Source: Acidobacteriota bacterium (lineage in GTDB: Bacteria; Actinomycetota; AC-67). Taken from it: a stretch of DNA of 64,000 nt. Shown here piece by piece: positions 46,826 to 53,909 of this stretch (within the stretch, counting starts at the first letter, position 1; each line of letters opens with the position of its first letter). Below the pieces are notes generated by a model, which was not told the DNA's origin, did not search any database, and worked only from the letters and a program-made list of their open reading frames with translations. Position numbers and translations under genes: made by a program. The stretch is taken from NCBI GenBank assembly GCA_016208485.1, contig JACQXY010000003.1, forward strand, positions 38,842 through 102,841, in the 5' to 3' direction.

Positions 46826-47569
46826 TCAGACGCCACCGCCCTCTTCCGCGCCGGGGCGGTCCCCCACGGCGTTCCCTGAGGGGTTCAGCCCAAGCGCGTC
46901 TCGCTCGACCAGGTCGAGCAAGATATCCACCGCCTCCGGATCGTATGCACCCCCGCGATCGTTCCTCAGATCCGCGGCGGCCCGCTCGAGCCCGCCTCCA
47001 GATGCGCCGCGCGCGTCGAACGCCTCGGCCACCGCCACCGCGCGACAAGCGCTCGGAATCTTCCTGCCCACCAGCCGATCCGGGTACCCCGTCCCGTCGA
47101 ACCGCTCGTGGTGGTGCCGGACGATCGGGATCGCCTCGACCAGAGGCGGGATGCCGGAAAGGATCTCCGCGCCCCGGACGGGATGGTGCTCCATCGTGCC
47201 TTCGGAGAGACCGCCGGCGAGCACGCCGATGTCGCGGAGCAGGAGGCCGAACTGCGTGATCGGGTGAGCCGCCGCGTCCGGGTCAAGTCGTTTCAGCACC
47301 TGGAGAGCCGTCCACACGACGCGCGAGGGGCCGGACGGGTGGGCCGGCCCGCGCGGATCGGCGGCCGCCGCCAGGGCAACCGGGATCATCCGCATCCAAG
47401 CTCGAAGCTCGTCGGCCTCGGCCTGGGCAAGCCCGGGGAGCGCTCCCGCCTGCCTGGGTTCGGTGCCCTCGTCGAAGATGACGACTTGCCCGAACAGCGG
47501 CCGGTAGGCCTCGAGTATCTCCGTGGTGAAGCCCGCGCCCGGCGGCAGGGCGATCACCGCGGTCGACAA
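46826..47569 (-). CDS. Degenerate HD-GYP domain protein
   Basis: A 247-residue protein whose C-terminal part follows the HD-GYP cyclic-di-GMP phosphodiesterase pattern: HHPVRGAEIL, then IVRHHHERFDGTGYPDRL and AVAVAEAFDA. The namesake HD pair has become RD (LLRDIGVLAGG instead of LHDIGK), so one metal ligand and the Lys are lost and activity is doubtful. The start is a TTG with GGAGG upstream, but a frame starting at 47660 (GTG) reads RRRALVVNPDAA and would join this one if a single T near 47601-47603 were absent. Confidence 0.7.
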   Translation of the reverse strand: MSTAVIALPPGAGFTTEILEAYRPLFGQVVIFDEGTEPRQAGALPGLAQAEADELRAWMRMIPVALAAAADPRGPAHPSGPSRVVWTALQVLKRLDPDAAAHPITQFGLLLRDIGVLAGGLSEGTMEHHPVRGAEILSGIPPLVEAIPIVRHHHERFDGTGYPDRLVGRKIPSACRAVAVAEAFDARGASGGGLERAAADLRNDRGGAYDPEAVDILLDLVERDALGLNPSGNAVGDRPGAEEGGGV

Positions 47570-47761
47570 AGGACCCTCCGCCCGGTCGACGAGGACGCAG
47601 AAACCGCGACGCGGCGTCCGGGTTCACCACGAGCGCCCGCCGCCTGCGTCCCGCTTCCACGATCCCGATTATCCCCCCTCCCGCCCGTGGGCGGCATGGG
47701 GCGCCTTCCCCATCCCCACCCGGCGCACGGCCGTCACCTCCCGCCGAACGACCCCGCCGGG

Positions 47762-47767
47762 TAGATT
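47762..47767 (+). promoter_or_regulatory. Leaderless -10 element of the sensor kinase gene
   Basis: TAGATT ends six bases before the ATG at 47774, so transcription probably begins at the start codon. No ribosome-binding site separates them apart from the overlapping TGAGG. No clear -35. Confidence 0.45.
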
Positions 47768-47773
47768 TGAGGC

Positions 47774-48970
47774 ATGATAGACCCCGCCCAACGGTTCCGC
47801 CTCCGCCCGGGGGAAGAGGCTCGACCGGACGAGCACCTCCGCATCACGAGGACGGGCGCGTTCATCGGCTGGGCGACTCTTGCCGTCGTCGTCACCTCAA
47901 CCCTCGCCCCGCACCTGCACCACCGCCACATGCGACACGGGGCGATCTGGGCGCTGAGCGGCGCGGCGGTCGTGGCGAACGGGCTCGGGTACCTGTTCCC
48001 GTGGCGCCGAATCCCCGCGCGCCGTGCGCAGGCCCTCCTGTGGGCTTGGACCCTGGCCGTCTTCGCCTTCGTCACTGCCCTCACGTTCTTCGGAGGCGGG
48101 TTCTCATCCGACTTCTACGTCCTCTACTTCCCCGCCGTCGTCTTCGCGGCGACCCTGCTGCCCTCGAGGGCGGGCGCCGCGGGCGGCGTGGTCGCGGCAC
48201 TCCTATACGTCGCGGCTGTCTCCGCGGTGCCCGAGCCCATCGCCTGGGGGAACGTCCTCGTGCGCGCGGGCGGCTTCGTCGCCACCGCGGCCCTCGCCAC
48301 CGAGGTCGCCGCGCTCGAGCGGCTGGAGGCCCGGCGGCGCGCGGCCACCCAGGCCCAAGCCGAAGCGCGGGCCATGCTCCTTCAAGAGGTTCATCACCGG
48401 GTCAAGAACGACCTGCAGACCGTGGCCGAGCTGCTCTCCCTCGAGGCGTACCGGACCCCGAGCCGGGACGTCAAGGAAGTCGTCGAGGACGTGGTGAGCC
48501 AGATCCAGTCCATGGCGGCGGTCCACAAGCTTCTCTCGACCGACCCGGGAGAGACCGACGCCACCACGCTCGCGTCGCGGGTCGTGACGCTCCTCTGGCA
48601 GAAGTGGGGACGCCGGGGGATCACCGCCGGCGTGGAGGGAGACATCGTCCCCCTCCGGGTCGAGCGAGCGACCTGCCTGGCGCTGGCGGTCAACGAGCTC
48701 GTCACCAACGCCTTCCGCCACGCCTTTCCGCAAGGGCGCGACGGGTCGATCGAGGTCACGATACGCCGGTGCGAGGAGGAAGCCCTCGTGAGCATCTCCG
48801 ACGACGGCATCGGCTTCCACGCGAACGGCGCCCCTCCCGAGGAGGATCTCGGTCTCGCGCTCGTCCGCAAGCTCGTCGCCGAGGGCCTCGGGGGATCTCT
48901 TCGCATCGCCCCCCGCACCCCCGGGACTCTCGCGGAGATCACGTTCCCGCTGAGCGGTCCCCATGCCTGA
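47774..48970 (+). CDS. Membrane sensor histidine kinase (HisKA_2 type)
   Basis: A 398-residue kinase. Six hydrophobic helices fill residues about 28-180, followed by the HisKA_2 dimerisation/phosphorylation helix with QEVHHRVKNDLQTV (His207/208) and an ATP-binding domain with AVNELVTNAFRHAF and SDDGIGF. Between helices 1 and 2 the loop reads HLHHRHMRH (47-55), five His and one Met in nine residues, a likely metal-binding patch. It overlaps the ANTAR regulator gene by eight bases, so that regulator is its probable partner, as in mycobacterial PdtaS-PdtaR, though this kinase has a membrane rather than soluble input domain. Confidence 0.9.
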   Translation: MIDPAQRFRLRPGEEARPDEHLRITRTGAFIGWATLAVVVTSTLAPHLHHRHMRHGAIWALSGAAVVANGLGYLFPWRRIPARRAQALLWAWTLAVFAFVTALTFFGGGFSSDFYVLYFPAVVFAATLLPSRAGAAGGVVAALLYVAAVSAVPEPIAWGNVLVRAGGFVATAALATEVAALERLEARRRAATQAQAEARAMLLQEVHHRVKNDLQTVAELLSLEAYRTPSRDVKEVVEDVVSQIQSMAAVHKLLSTDPGETDATTLASRVVTLLWQKWGRRGITAGVEGDIVPLRVERATCLALAVNELVTNAFRHAFPQGRDGSIEVTIRRCEEEALVSISDDGIGFHANGAPPEEDLGLALVRKLVAEGLGGSLRIAPRTPGTLAEITFPLSGPHA

Positions 48971-49562
48971 GCCGGCCCGCCCGCGAACCGTCCTCATCGC
49001 TGAGGACGAGCCGGTGATCGCCATGGGCATCGAGGCGAAGCTGCGACGGCTCGGGTGGGAGGTCATCGCCACGGCGAGCGACGGCGACACGGCCCTCCGC
49101 CTTGCGCGGGACCTGTCGCCCGACGTGCTCGTCCTCGACGTCAAGATGCCCGGCATCTCCGGGCTCGACGTCGCGGCCGCGCTCTCGGAGGAGGGCCGGG
49201 CGAGGCCCACGGTCATCCTCACCGCGTACGAGGACGAGTGCCTCGTGGATCGCGCGGTGGCGGTGGGGGTCGGGGCCTACCTCGTGAAGCCCGCCACGGA
49301 AGCCCAGCTCGCCGCGGCGGTCAAGCTCGCGGCGAGCCGGTTCTCGGAGTTCCAGACCCTGCGAAAGGAGGTCGAGGACCTCCGGGAGGCCCTCGAGGCC
49401 CGCAAGCTCCTCGAGCGGGCGAAGGGCGTCCTGGTCTCCCGCCTCGGGCTCTCGGAGGAGGAGGCCTTCCGGCGGATCCAGAAGGCCGCGCGCGACCGGC
49501 GCCTCCCGATGGCCGAGATGGCCCGGAGCGTGATCCAGGCAGAGGACCTTTTCTCGGATTGA
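48963..49562 (+). CDS. ANTAR-domain response regulator (RNA-binding antiterminator type)
   Basis: A 199-residue two-domain regulator. The receiver domain (about 8-125) has the acidic pair in LIAEDEPV, phospho-acceptor Asp59 in LVLDVKMPG, Thr in ILTAYED and Lys in AYLVKPA. A coiled helix leads to the C-terminal ANTAR domain (about 135-195) with LLERAKGVLVSRLGLSEEEA and FRRIQKAAR. ANTAR proteins bind tandem hexaloop hairpins in nascent RNA and block terminators. Just downstream lies a leader with that layout, so I infer that it is the target. Confidence 0.92.
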   Translation: MPEPARPRTVLIAEDEPVIAMGIEAKLRRLGWEVIATASDGDTALRLARDLSPDVLVLDVKMPGISGLDVAAALSEEGRARPTVILTAYEDECLVDRAVAVGVGAYLVKPATEAQLAAAVKLAASRFSEFQTLRKEVEDLREALEARKLLERAKGVLVSRLGLSEEEAFRRIQKAARDRRLPMAEMARSVIQAEDLFSD

Positions 49563-49586
49563 CCGAATTGCGGCCGTCCCCGTCAC

Positions 49587-49616
49587 TTGCGGGACAGACC
49601 ATCGTTGATGTAGCGT
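49587..49616 (+). promoter_or_regulatory. Probable promoter of the copper operon leader
   Basis: TTGCGG (49587-49592), an 18-base spacer and TAGCGT (49611-49616) would start transcription near 49623, a few bases before the first leader hairpin. The match is moderate. It makes the leader a separate transcription unit from the regulator gene, although read-through from that gene would reach it as well. Confidence 0.5.
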
Positions 49617-49625
49617 AATTGGTGA

Positions 49626-49659
49626 TCGGGCCAGGTCGCCCGAGAGGCCGTGACGCCTC
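49626..49659 (+). promoter_or_regulatory. Tandem hexaloop hairpins, candidate ANTAR-responsive leader
   Basis: Hairpin P1 (49626-49643) has a perfect 6-bp stem TCGGGC/GCCCGA and loop CAGGTC. Hairpin P2 (49644-49659) follows with no linker: stem GAGGC/GCCTC, loop CGTGAC. Both loops are six bases and share the form CnnGnC. The 3' arm of P2 is part of the 5' arm of the terminator at 49652, so P2 and terminator exclude each other. Described ANTAR RNA targets are two hexaloop hairpins upstream of such a terminator with A1 and G4 in the loops; here G4 is kept in both and position 1 is C. Confidence 0.7.
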
Positions 49660-49685
49660 GCCGATGGCGAGGCGTCTGCGTTTTT
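49652..49685 (+). terminator. Intrinsic terminator in the copper operon leader
   Basis: A perfect 11-bp stem (GACGCCTCGCC with GGCGAGGCGTC) closes a 3-base loop and is followed after TGCG by five T residues (49681-49685). It lies 60 bases before the first structural gene, so it is positioned to attenuate the operon rather than only to end the regulator transcript. Confidence 0.85.
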
Positions 49686-49745
49686 CCGTCTTCGCCACCG
49701 GGACCTTCGAGACCATGGATCGACCCGGAGGAGGGAAGAGACGGA

Positions 49746-50231
49746 ATGGCGCGCCCGGTCAGGCTCATCCTCGCCCTCACGCTCTCGACCCTGACTCTCC
49801 CAGCCCCCGCATCCGCCGGCGGCCAGGTCGAGGTCTTGATGGCAGGAACCCAGTTCCTGCCATCGGTCACCCAGGTCCCGGCCGGCCAGGGCGTCACCTG
49901 GACGAACAAGGACGTCATGAACTACCCGGTCGTCCTCGGCAACCACAACGTGATCCCCGACCAGACGGTCGGAACCCTCCCGGGGAACAAGCCGTTCCCC
50001 CCCGGCGGTCTCCTACTGCAGCCGGGCAAGTCGTGGTCCTGCACGCGCGTGGCGACCCGACTCAAGTGCGTCATCTGGCGAAAGCTCGTGGTCAAGAACG
50101 TGAAGGTGAAGGGCAAGTGGACGAAGAAGAAAGTCTGGGAGGAGAAGGCGATCTGGCTCACGCCCGGCCGCTACGCCTATGCGTGCGGCATCCACCCCAA
50201 CCAGATGCGCGGCCTCCTCGTCGTCGAATGA
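49746..50231 (+). CDS. Exported cupredoxin-like protein
   Basis: A 161-residue protein with a clear signal peptide (LILALTLSTLTLPAPASAGG). The mature domain has a plastocyanin-like fold: the strand WTNKDVMNYPVV, and a C-terminal copper loop YACGIHPNQM with Cys147, His150 and Met154. The N-terminal His ligand expected where HTV is usual is replaced by Tyr (NYPVV). A loop insertion rich in Lys (VKNVKVKGKWTKKK) contains an additional Cys pair region (CTRVATRLKC) that may form a disulfide. GGAGGAGG lies upstream. First gene of the operon. Confidence 0.82.
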   Translation: MARPVRLILALTLSTLTLPAPASAGGQVEVLMAGTQFLPSVTQVPAGQGVTWTNKDVMNYPVVLGNHNVIPDQTVGTLPGNKPFPPGGLLLQPGKSWSCTRVATRLKCVIWRKLVVKNVKVKGKWTKKKVWEEKAIWLTPGRYAYACGIHPNQMRGLLVVE

Positions 50232-50242
50232 AAGGAGCGATC

Positions 50243-51412
50243 ATGGGTGCTCTACCGAGACGGGGGTGGCGGGTGCTCACGCTCTCCGCCCTCGGCGCGC
50301 TGCTCGCGATCACGATGTCGCCCACCGGGACGGCGATCGCGGCCAAAGCGAAACAGGTCCCCGGGAAGACGGTCCGGGTGAAGCTGAACGTCGTCGAGAA
50401 ACAGATCACCATCCTCGGGGTGCCGGTCACCTCCTGGACGTACAACGGCACCGTCCCGGGGCCGACGATCCGCGTGCACCTCGGCGACACGCTCGAGATC
50501 ACGCTCGAGAACACCCACAACCTGCCGCACGCGATCCACACGCACTTCGAGGACTACAAGATCAGCTCCGACGGCTCGAGCATGACCGCGCCGCTTCCGG
50601 TGGTGCCCCACCAGGAGGACGACGTCGTCGCGACGGTCGGCGGCAAGGTTCCCGGCGTGGCCGGGTCGGCGGGTCCACCCGTCGGCGTGAACCCCATCGG
50701 GCCGTACGCGCCTCGCAAGGACTCCGACGTCGCCCGCCCGGCCTCCACCTACACCTACCGCTACAAGATGATTGACGTGGGAACCTTCTGGTACCACTGC
50801 CACGTTTTCGAGGCCACCGACCACATCGAGAAGGGCCTCTTCGGGCTGATCATCGTCTACCCGAGAGGCTGGACCTACCGGGAACTGCCGCCCGACCCGC
50901 TCAACGGCAACACGAAGGCCTGGGTCACGACGGACAAGGGAAGGCGGCTCTTCGAGGATCTCGTGATCATCTCGGAGCGCAACCCCGCCGAGGACTCCGC
51001 GCTCAGCCTCGCGGCGGGCGGCGGCGCGTCGGGGGGACCCATCCACCTGGGCAACTTCCGCGCCTGGAACGACCCCTACATCATCGGCCCGGTCAAGCGC
51101 GGGCAGGAGATGCTTCTTCACGTCGCCAACATCGGGGAGAGCGTGCACGTCTGGCACCTCCACGCCCATCATTTCTACCGCCTGTGGCAGACCTGGCACC
51201 CGGACCAGGTGAAACCCGTGTGGGGGCCCGGGAGCATCGACCCGGTGCCCTTCACGCCGATCGCCGAGGAGATGCACGCCATGTCGATCTCGCCCGGTGA
51301 GATCTTCCCGACGCTGCTGCGAGCCGGAGAGCCGGGCTTCTGGTTCGCCCACGACCACGTCGTGCCGCAGGCCTACCTGGGCATGGTGCCATGGTTGCTC
51401 GTCACGCCGTAG
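50243..51412 (+). CDS. Two-domain multicopper oxidase
   Basis: A 389-residue exported protein. Signal-like segment LTLSALGALLAITMSP. Domain 1 has PHAIHTHFE and the trinuclear/type 1 motif WYHCHVFEATDHIEKGL (HCH with the type 1 Cys); domain 2 has VWHLHAHHFYRLW and WFAHDHVVPQAYLGM, where the Cys of an HCH motif is Asp, so the only type 1 copper site is in domain 1. This arrangement fits two-domain laccase/nitrite-reductase relatives. Substrate unknown. I chose the ATG at 50243, five bases after AAAGGAG. Confidence 0.88.
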   Translation: MGALPRRGWRVLTLSALGALLAITMSPTGTAIAAKAKQVPGKTVRVKLNVVEKQITILGVPVTSWTYNGTVPGPTIRVHLGDTLEITLENTHNLPHAIHTHFEDYKISSDGSSMTAPLPVVPHQEDDVVATVGGKVPGVAGSAGPPVGVNPIGPYAPRKDSDVARPASTYTYRYKMIDVGTFWYHCHVFEATDHIEKGLFGLIIVYPRGWTYRELPPDPLNGNTKAWVTTDKGRRLFEDLVIISERNPAEDSALSLAAGGGASGGPIHLGNFRAWNDPYIIGPVKRGQEMLLHVANIGESVHVWHLHAHHFYRLWQTWHPDQVKPVWGPGSIDPVPFTPIAEEMHAMSISPGEIFPTLLRAGEPGFWFAHDHVVPQAYLGMVPWLLVTP

Positions 51413-52767
51413 ACGATCGGAGGGACCGGCCGCGTGACGCGGGCCACGGGCGGAGGCGTCGGGGGATCGCCTCCGCCCCTCGGGCCGGCCGGGGGGCTCT
51501 CATCGCGCGGGCCGGCGCGATCGCGGCGATCGGCGCGACGCTCCTGCTCCTCGGCGCGACCCTGCGGACACCGGGAGGCTCCGCTCGGGCCGAGGGGCCG
51601 GAGGCCTCGGTGGACATCATCGCTCACCGGCTCATGCCGGATCGCCTGGAGATCAAGACCGGCACCACGGTCGTGTGGCGCAACAAGGAACCCGCCGACT
51701 ACCCGGTCGTGAGCGGAGTGTACGAACTCGTCGCCGGCGACGGCTCCTTCACTTCGCCGCCGATCGTGCCGGGAGCCCAGTGGGCGCGCCGCTTCGATCT
51801 CCCCGGCACCTTCCCGTACCACTGCGCCCGCCATCCCGACGTCACCGGCACCATCGTCGTCACCGGCAAGCCGATCCTTCGTCCCCTCCAGCGGGACGTC
51901 TCGATCACCGAGCCCTCTCAGGAGGATCCCACGACGTGGGGATTCCGCCCCCCCGACGTGGTCATGGACACCGGCTCGACCGTGCTGTGGCGCAACAACG
52001 GCACGCAGGTCCACTCGGTGCTCGCCGACGACGAGAAGTCGTTCGGTTCCGCCGATATCGCTCCGGGGGCCACGTTTCGGTGGACCTTCAAGTCACCCGG
52101 TGCCTTCGCGTACCACTGCACGCAGCACCCGTGGATGGAAGGCGCGATCCGGGTAGCCGCCCCAGGGCAGGAGGCGCCGAAGATCGCCCGACGCCGGCCG
52201 CCCCCGACCGCCGGCCCGCCCCCGACCGCCGGCCGGGCGCGCGGGGGCTCAGGTCCCACCCGTCATCAGGCGCTGATCCGCGAGGTGGACATTCAGGTCC
52301 CGAGCACGTGGGGGTTTGACCCCGCGGCGCTCCAGGCGCGAGCCGGCGACACGGTCGCGTGGAAGAACGCCGGCAAGCTGCCCCACACCGTGACCGCCGA
52401 CACCGGCGCCTTCGACTCGGGGATCCTCGCGTCGGGGGGATCCTGGGAGCGACGCTTCGCCCAGCAGGGGGTCTTCCGATACCACTGCACCACCCACGCC
52501 TGGATGAAGGGCTCCGTGACGGTCTCGGCGGCATCGGCCGGCGCAAACGCGCCTGCCTCCGGCGACCTCAGCCCCGGGGGCGAACTCGCTCAGGCTCTCC
52601 CGGAGGGCCCGCGGGTCGACCAGGCAGCCGGACCGCTCTCCGCCCTTCCCTCCACTCTCCCCCCATGGGTGCTTCCGCTGCCGCTGTCGACATGGGGCGG
52701 CGCGCTGCTGAGCTGGCGAGTGCGGCGCGAGGTGTCCCGGCGAGCGGCGGCGAGGATGGCAGCGTGA
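51391..52767 (+). CDS. Exported protein with three cupredoxin domains
   Basis: A 458-residue protein with an unusually long Arg-rich N-region before a signal segment (GAIAAIGATLLLLGATL). Three plastocyanin-like domains follow: domain 1 ends YHCARHPDVTG, domain 2 YHCTQHPWMEG, domain 3 YHCTTHAWMKG. Domains 2 and 3 keep His (QVHSV, LPHTV), Cys, His and Met; domain 1 has Tyr for the first His (DYPVV) and no Met, so its copper site is probably altered or lost. A Pro-rich linker (RRPPPTAGPPPTAG) separates domains 2 and 3. The start overlaps the oxidase gene by 22 bases. Confidence 0.82.
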   Translation: MVARHAVDDRRDRPRDAGHGRRRRGIASAPRAGRGALIARAGAIAAIGATLLLLGATLRTPGGSARAEGPEASVDIIAHRLMPDRLEIKTGTTVVWRNKEPADYPVVSGVYELVAGDGSFTSPPIVPGAQWARRFDLPGTFPYHCARHPDVTGTIVVTGKPILRPLQRDVSITEPSQEDPTTWGFRPPDVVMDTGSTVLWRNNGTQVHSVLADDEKSFGSADIAPGATFRWTFKSPGAFAYHCTQHPWMEGAIRVAAPGQEAPKIARRRPPPTAGPPPTAGRARGGSGPTRHQALIREVDIQVPSTWGFDPAALQARAGDTVAWKNAGKLPHTVTADTGAFDSGILASGGSWERRFAQQGVFRYHCTTHAWMKGSVTVSAASAGANAPASGDLSPGGELAQALPEGPRVDQAAGPLSALPSTLPPWVLPLPLSTWGGALLSWRVRREVSRRAAARMAA

Positions 52768-53909
52768 GCGACGCGCGGCCCCTCCCGAGGGTTCGGGGAC
52801 GCAGGACCGCCCGCCGCCCGACCGGACTCGCCGTCGTCTTCATCGCCTTCCTCCTCTCCTCGTGCTCGTCGGGCCGGCCTCTCGCCGGGGGGATGGCAAT
52901 CCGGTCCGCGATCTTCGTTGCCTCGGCGGACGATACGATCCGCGTCCTCGACCCATCCACCCTTCGGACGCGGGAGTCCCTGTCGCTCGGGTCGGGAGCG
53001 CCGGGGGAGAAGATGCCCCACAAGCTCGCTCTCGCGCCCGACGGGCGAACCCTGCTCGTCACCGAGTACGCGTGGGGCGCTCTGGGCCTCTACGACCTCC
53101 GCGCGCGCAGGCTGCTCGCGGAGGTCCCGGTCGGACGGGGGCCCCACGGCCTCGTCCTGTCCCCGGACGGCCGCTTCGCCTACGTCGCCGCCTCCCAATC
53201 AAAGGTCGTGAGCGTCGTCGACATCGGCTCGCGGCGCCTCGTCGCGCAGATCCCGACCCACCTGCTGCCCTGGGATCTCACGCTCGCGCGCGACGGCCGG
53301 ACCGCCTGGGTGACGTCGCTCGGGGCCGAGACGCTCGCTCGGGTGGACCTGGTGCGGCGCCGTTCGCTCGGCGTCGTCCGTCTGGGCGAGCCGTGGGTCG
53401 TCGCCGCGACGGTCCTCCCCGACGGCCGCGTCGTCGCCGGGGGGCACTCCTCGAACCGGCTCTTCGTGTTCGACGCGGAGGGCCGCACGGTGCTGGCGAG
53501 ACCGACCGTTGGGAGCCTGGCATCGCAGTTCTCCGGAGCGACCGGCCGCGCGCCGGCCGTCGGGCTCTACTGTCAGATCCAATTCTCGGGCGGCACGATG
53601 CCGGTCGCGTTCGCGCTGCGCTCCGATCCGGCCGGCCTCGTCGCGCTCAACCACGGCACGGACGACCTCGTCGTCCTCGACCTCCCCGGATTGGGGGTGA
53701 CCCAGCGGATCAAGGTGGGGCGCGACCCGCAGGACATCGCCCTCTCCCCGGACGGTCGCTTCGCCTACGTGTCGGCCGGGGCCTCCGGGGAGCTGTGGAA
53801 GGTCGATCTCCGCACGGGACAGCGGCGGGCGCGGGCGCGGGTGGGACAGCGCCCGATCGGCGTCCTCCTGTCCAGATCTCCCTCGCCGGAGGGAGCTTCG
53901 GCGCTGTGA
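52764..53909 (+). CDS. YVTN-type beta-propeller lipoprotein
   Basis: A 381-residue protein with a lipobox (AFLLSSC, Cys about residue 33). Repeats of the YVTN/NHL type follow: LALAPDGRTLLVTEY, LVLSPDGRFAYVAAS, LTLARDGRTAWVTSL, TVLPDGRVVAGGHS and IALSPDGRFAYVSAG, about 42 residues apart, consistent with a seven-bladed propeller. Beta-propellers of this group bind partners or redox cofactors; here no heme motif is present. GTG start overlapping the tri-cupredoxin stop (GTGA). Confidence 0.82.
   Translation: MSDARPLPRVRGRRTARRPTGLAVVFIAFLLSSCSSGRPLAGGMAIRSAIFVASADDTIRVLDPSTLRTRESLSLGSGAPGEKMPHKLALAPDGRTLLVTEYAWGALGLYDLRARRLLAEVPVGRGPHGLVLSPDGRFAYVAASQSKVVSVVDIGSRRLVAQIPTHLLPWDLTLARDGRTAWVTSLGAETLARVDLVRRRSLGVVRLGEPWVVAATVLPDGRVVAGGHSSNRLFVFDAEGRTVLARPTVGSLASQFSGATGRAPAVGLYCQIQFSGGTMPVAFALRSDPAGLVALNHGTDDLVVLDLPGLGVTQRIKVGRDPQDIALSPDGRFAYVSAGASGELWKVDLRTGQRRARARVGQRPIGVLLSRSPSPEGASAL

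Noticed and set aside
49626..49643. Alternative register of hairpin 1 giving the A1/G4 loop of the described ANTAR consensus
   Set aside because: Shifting the stem by one base leaves a bulge or a five-base loop; the perfect 6-bp stem with loop CAGGTC is clearly favoured, so the C at position 1 is reported as a real deviation.
49619..49690. Cyclic-di-GMP or other known riboswitch in the copper operon leader
   Set aside because: The structure is two short hexaloop hairpins and a terminator; I cannot find a junction or the conserved GEMM bases. The ANTAR-type explanation fits better given the regulator next door.
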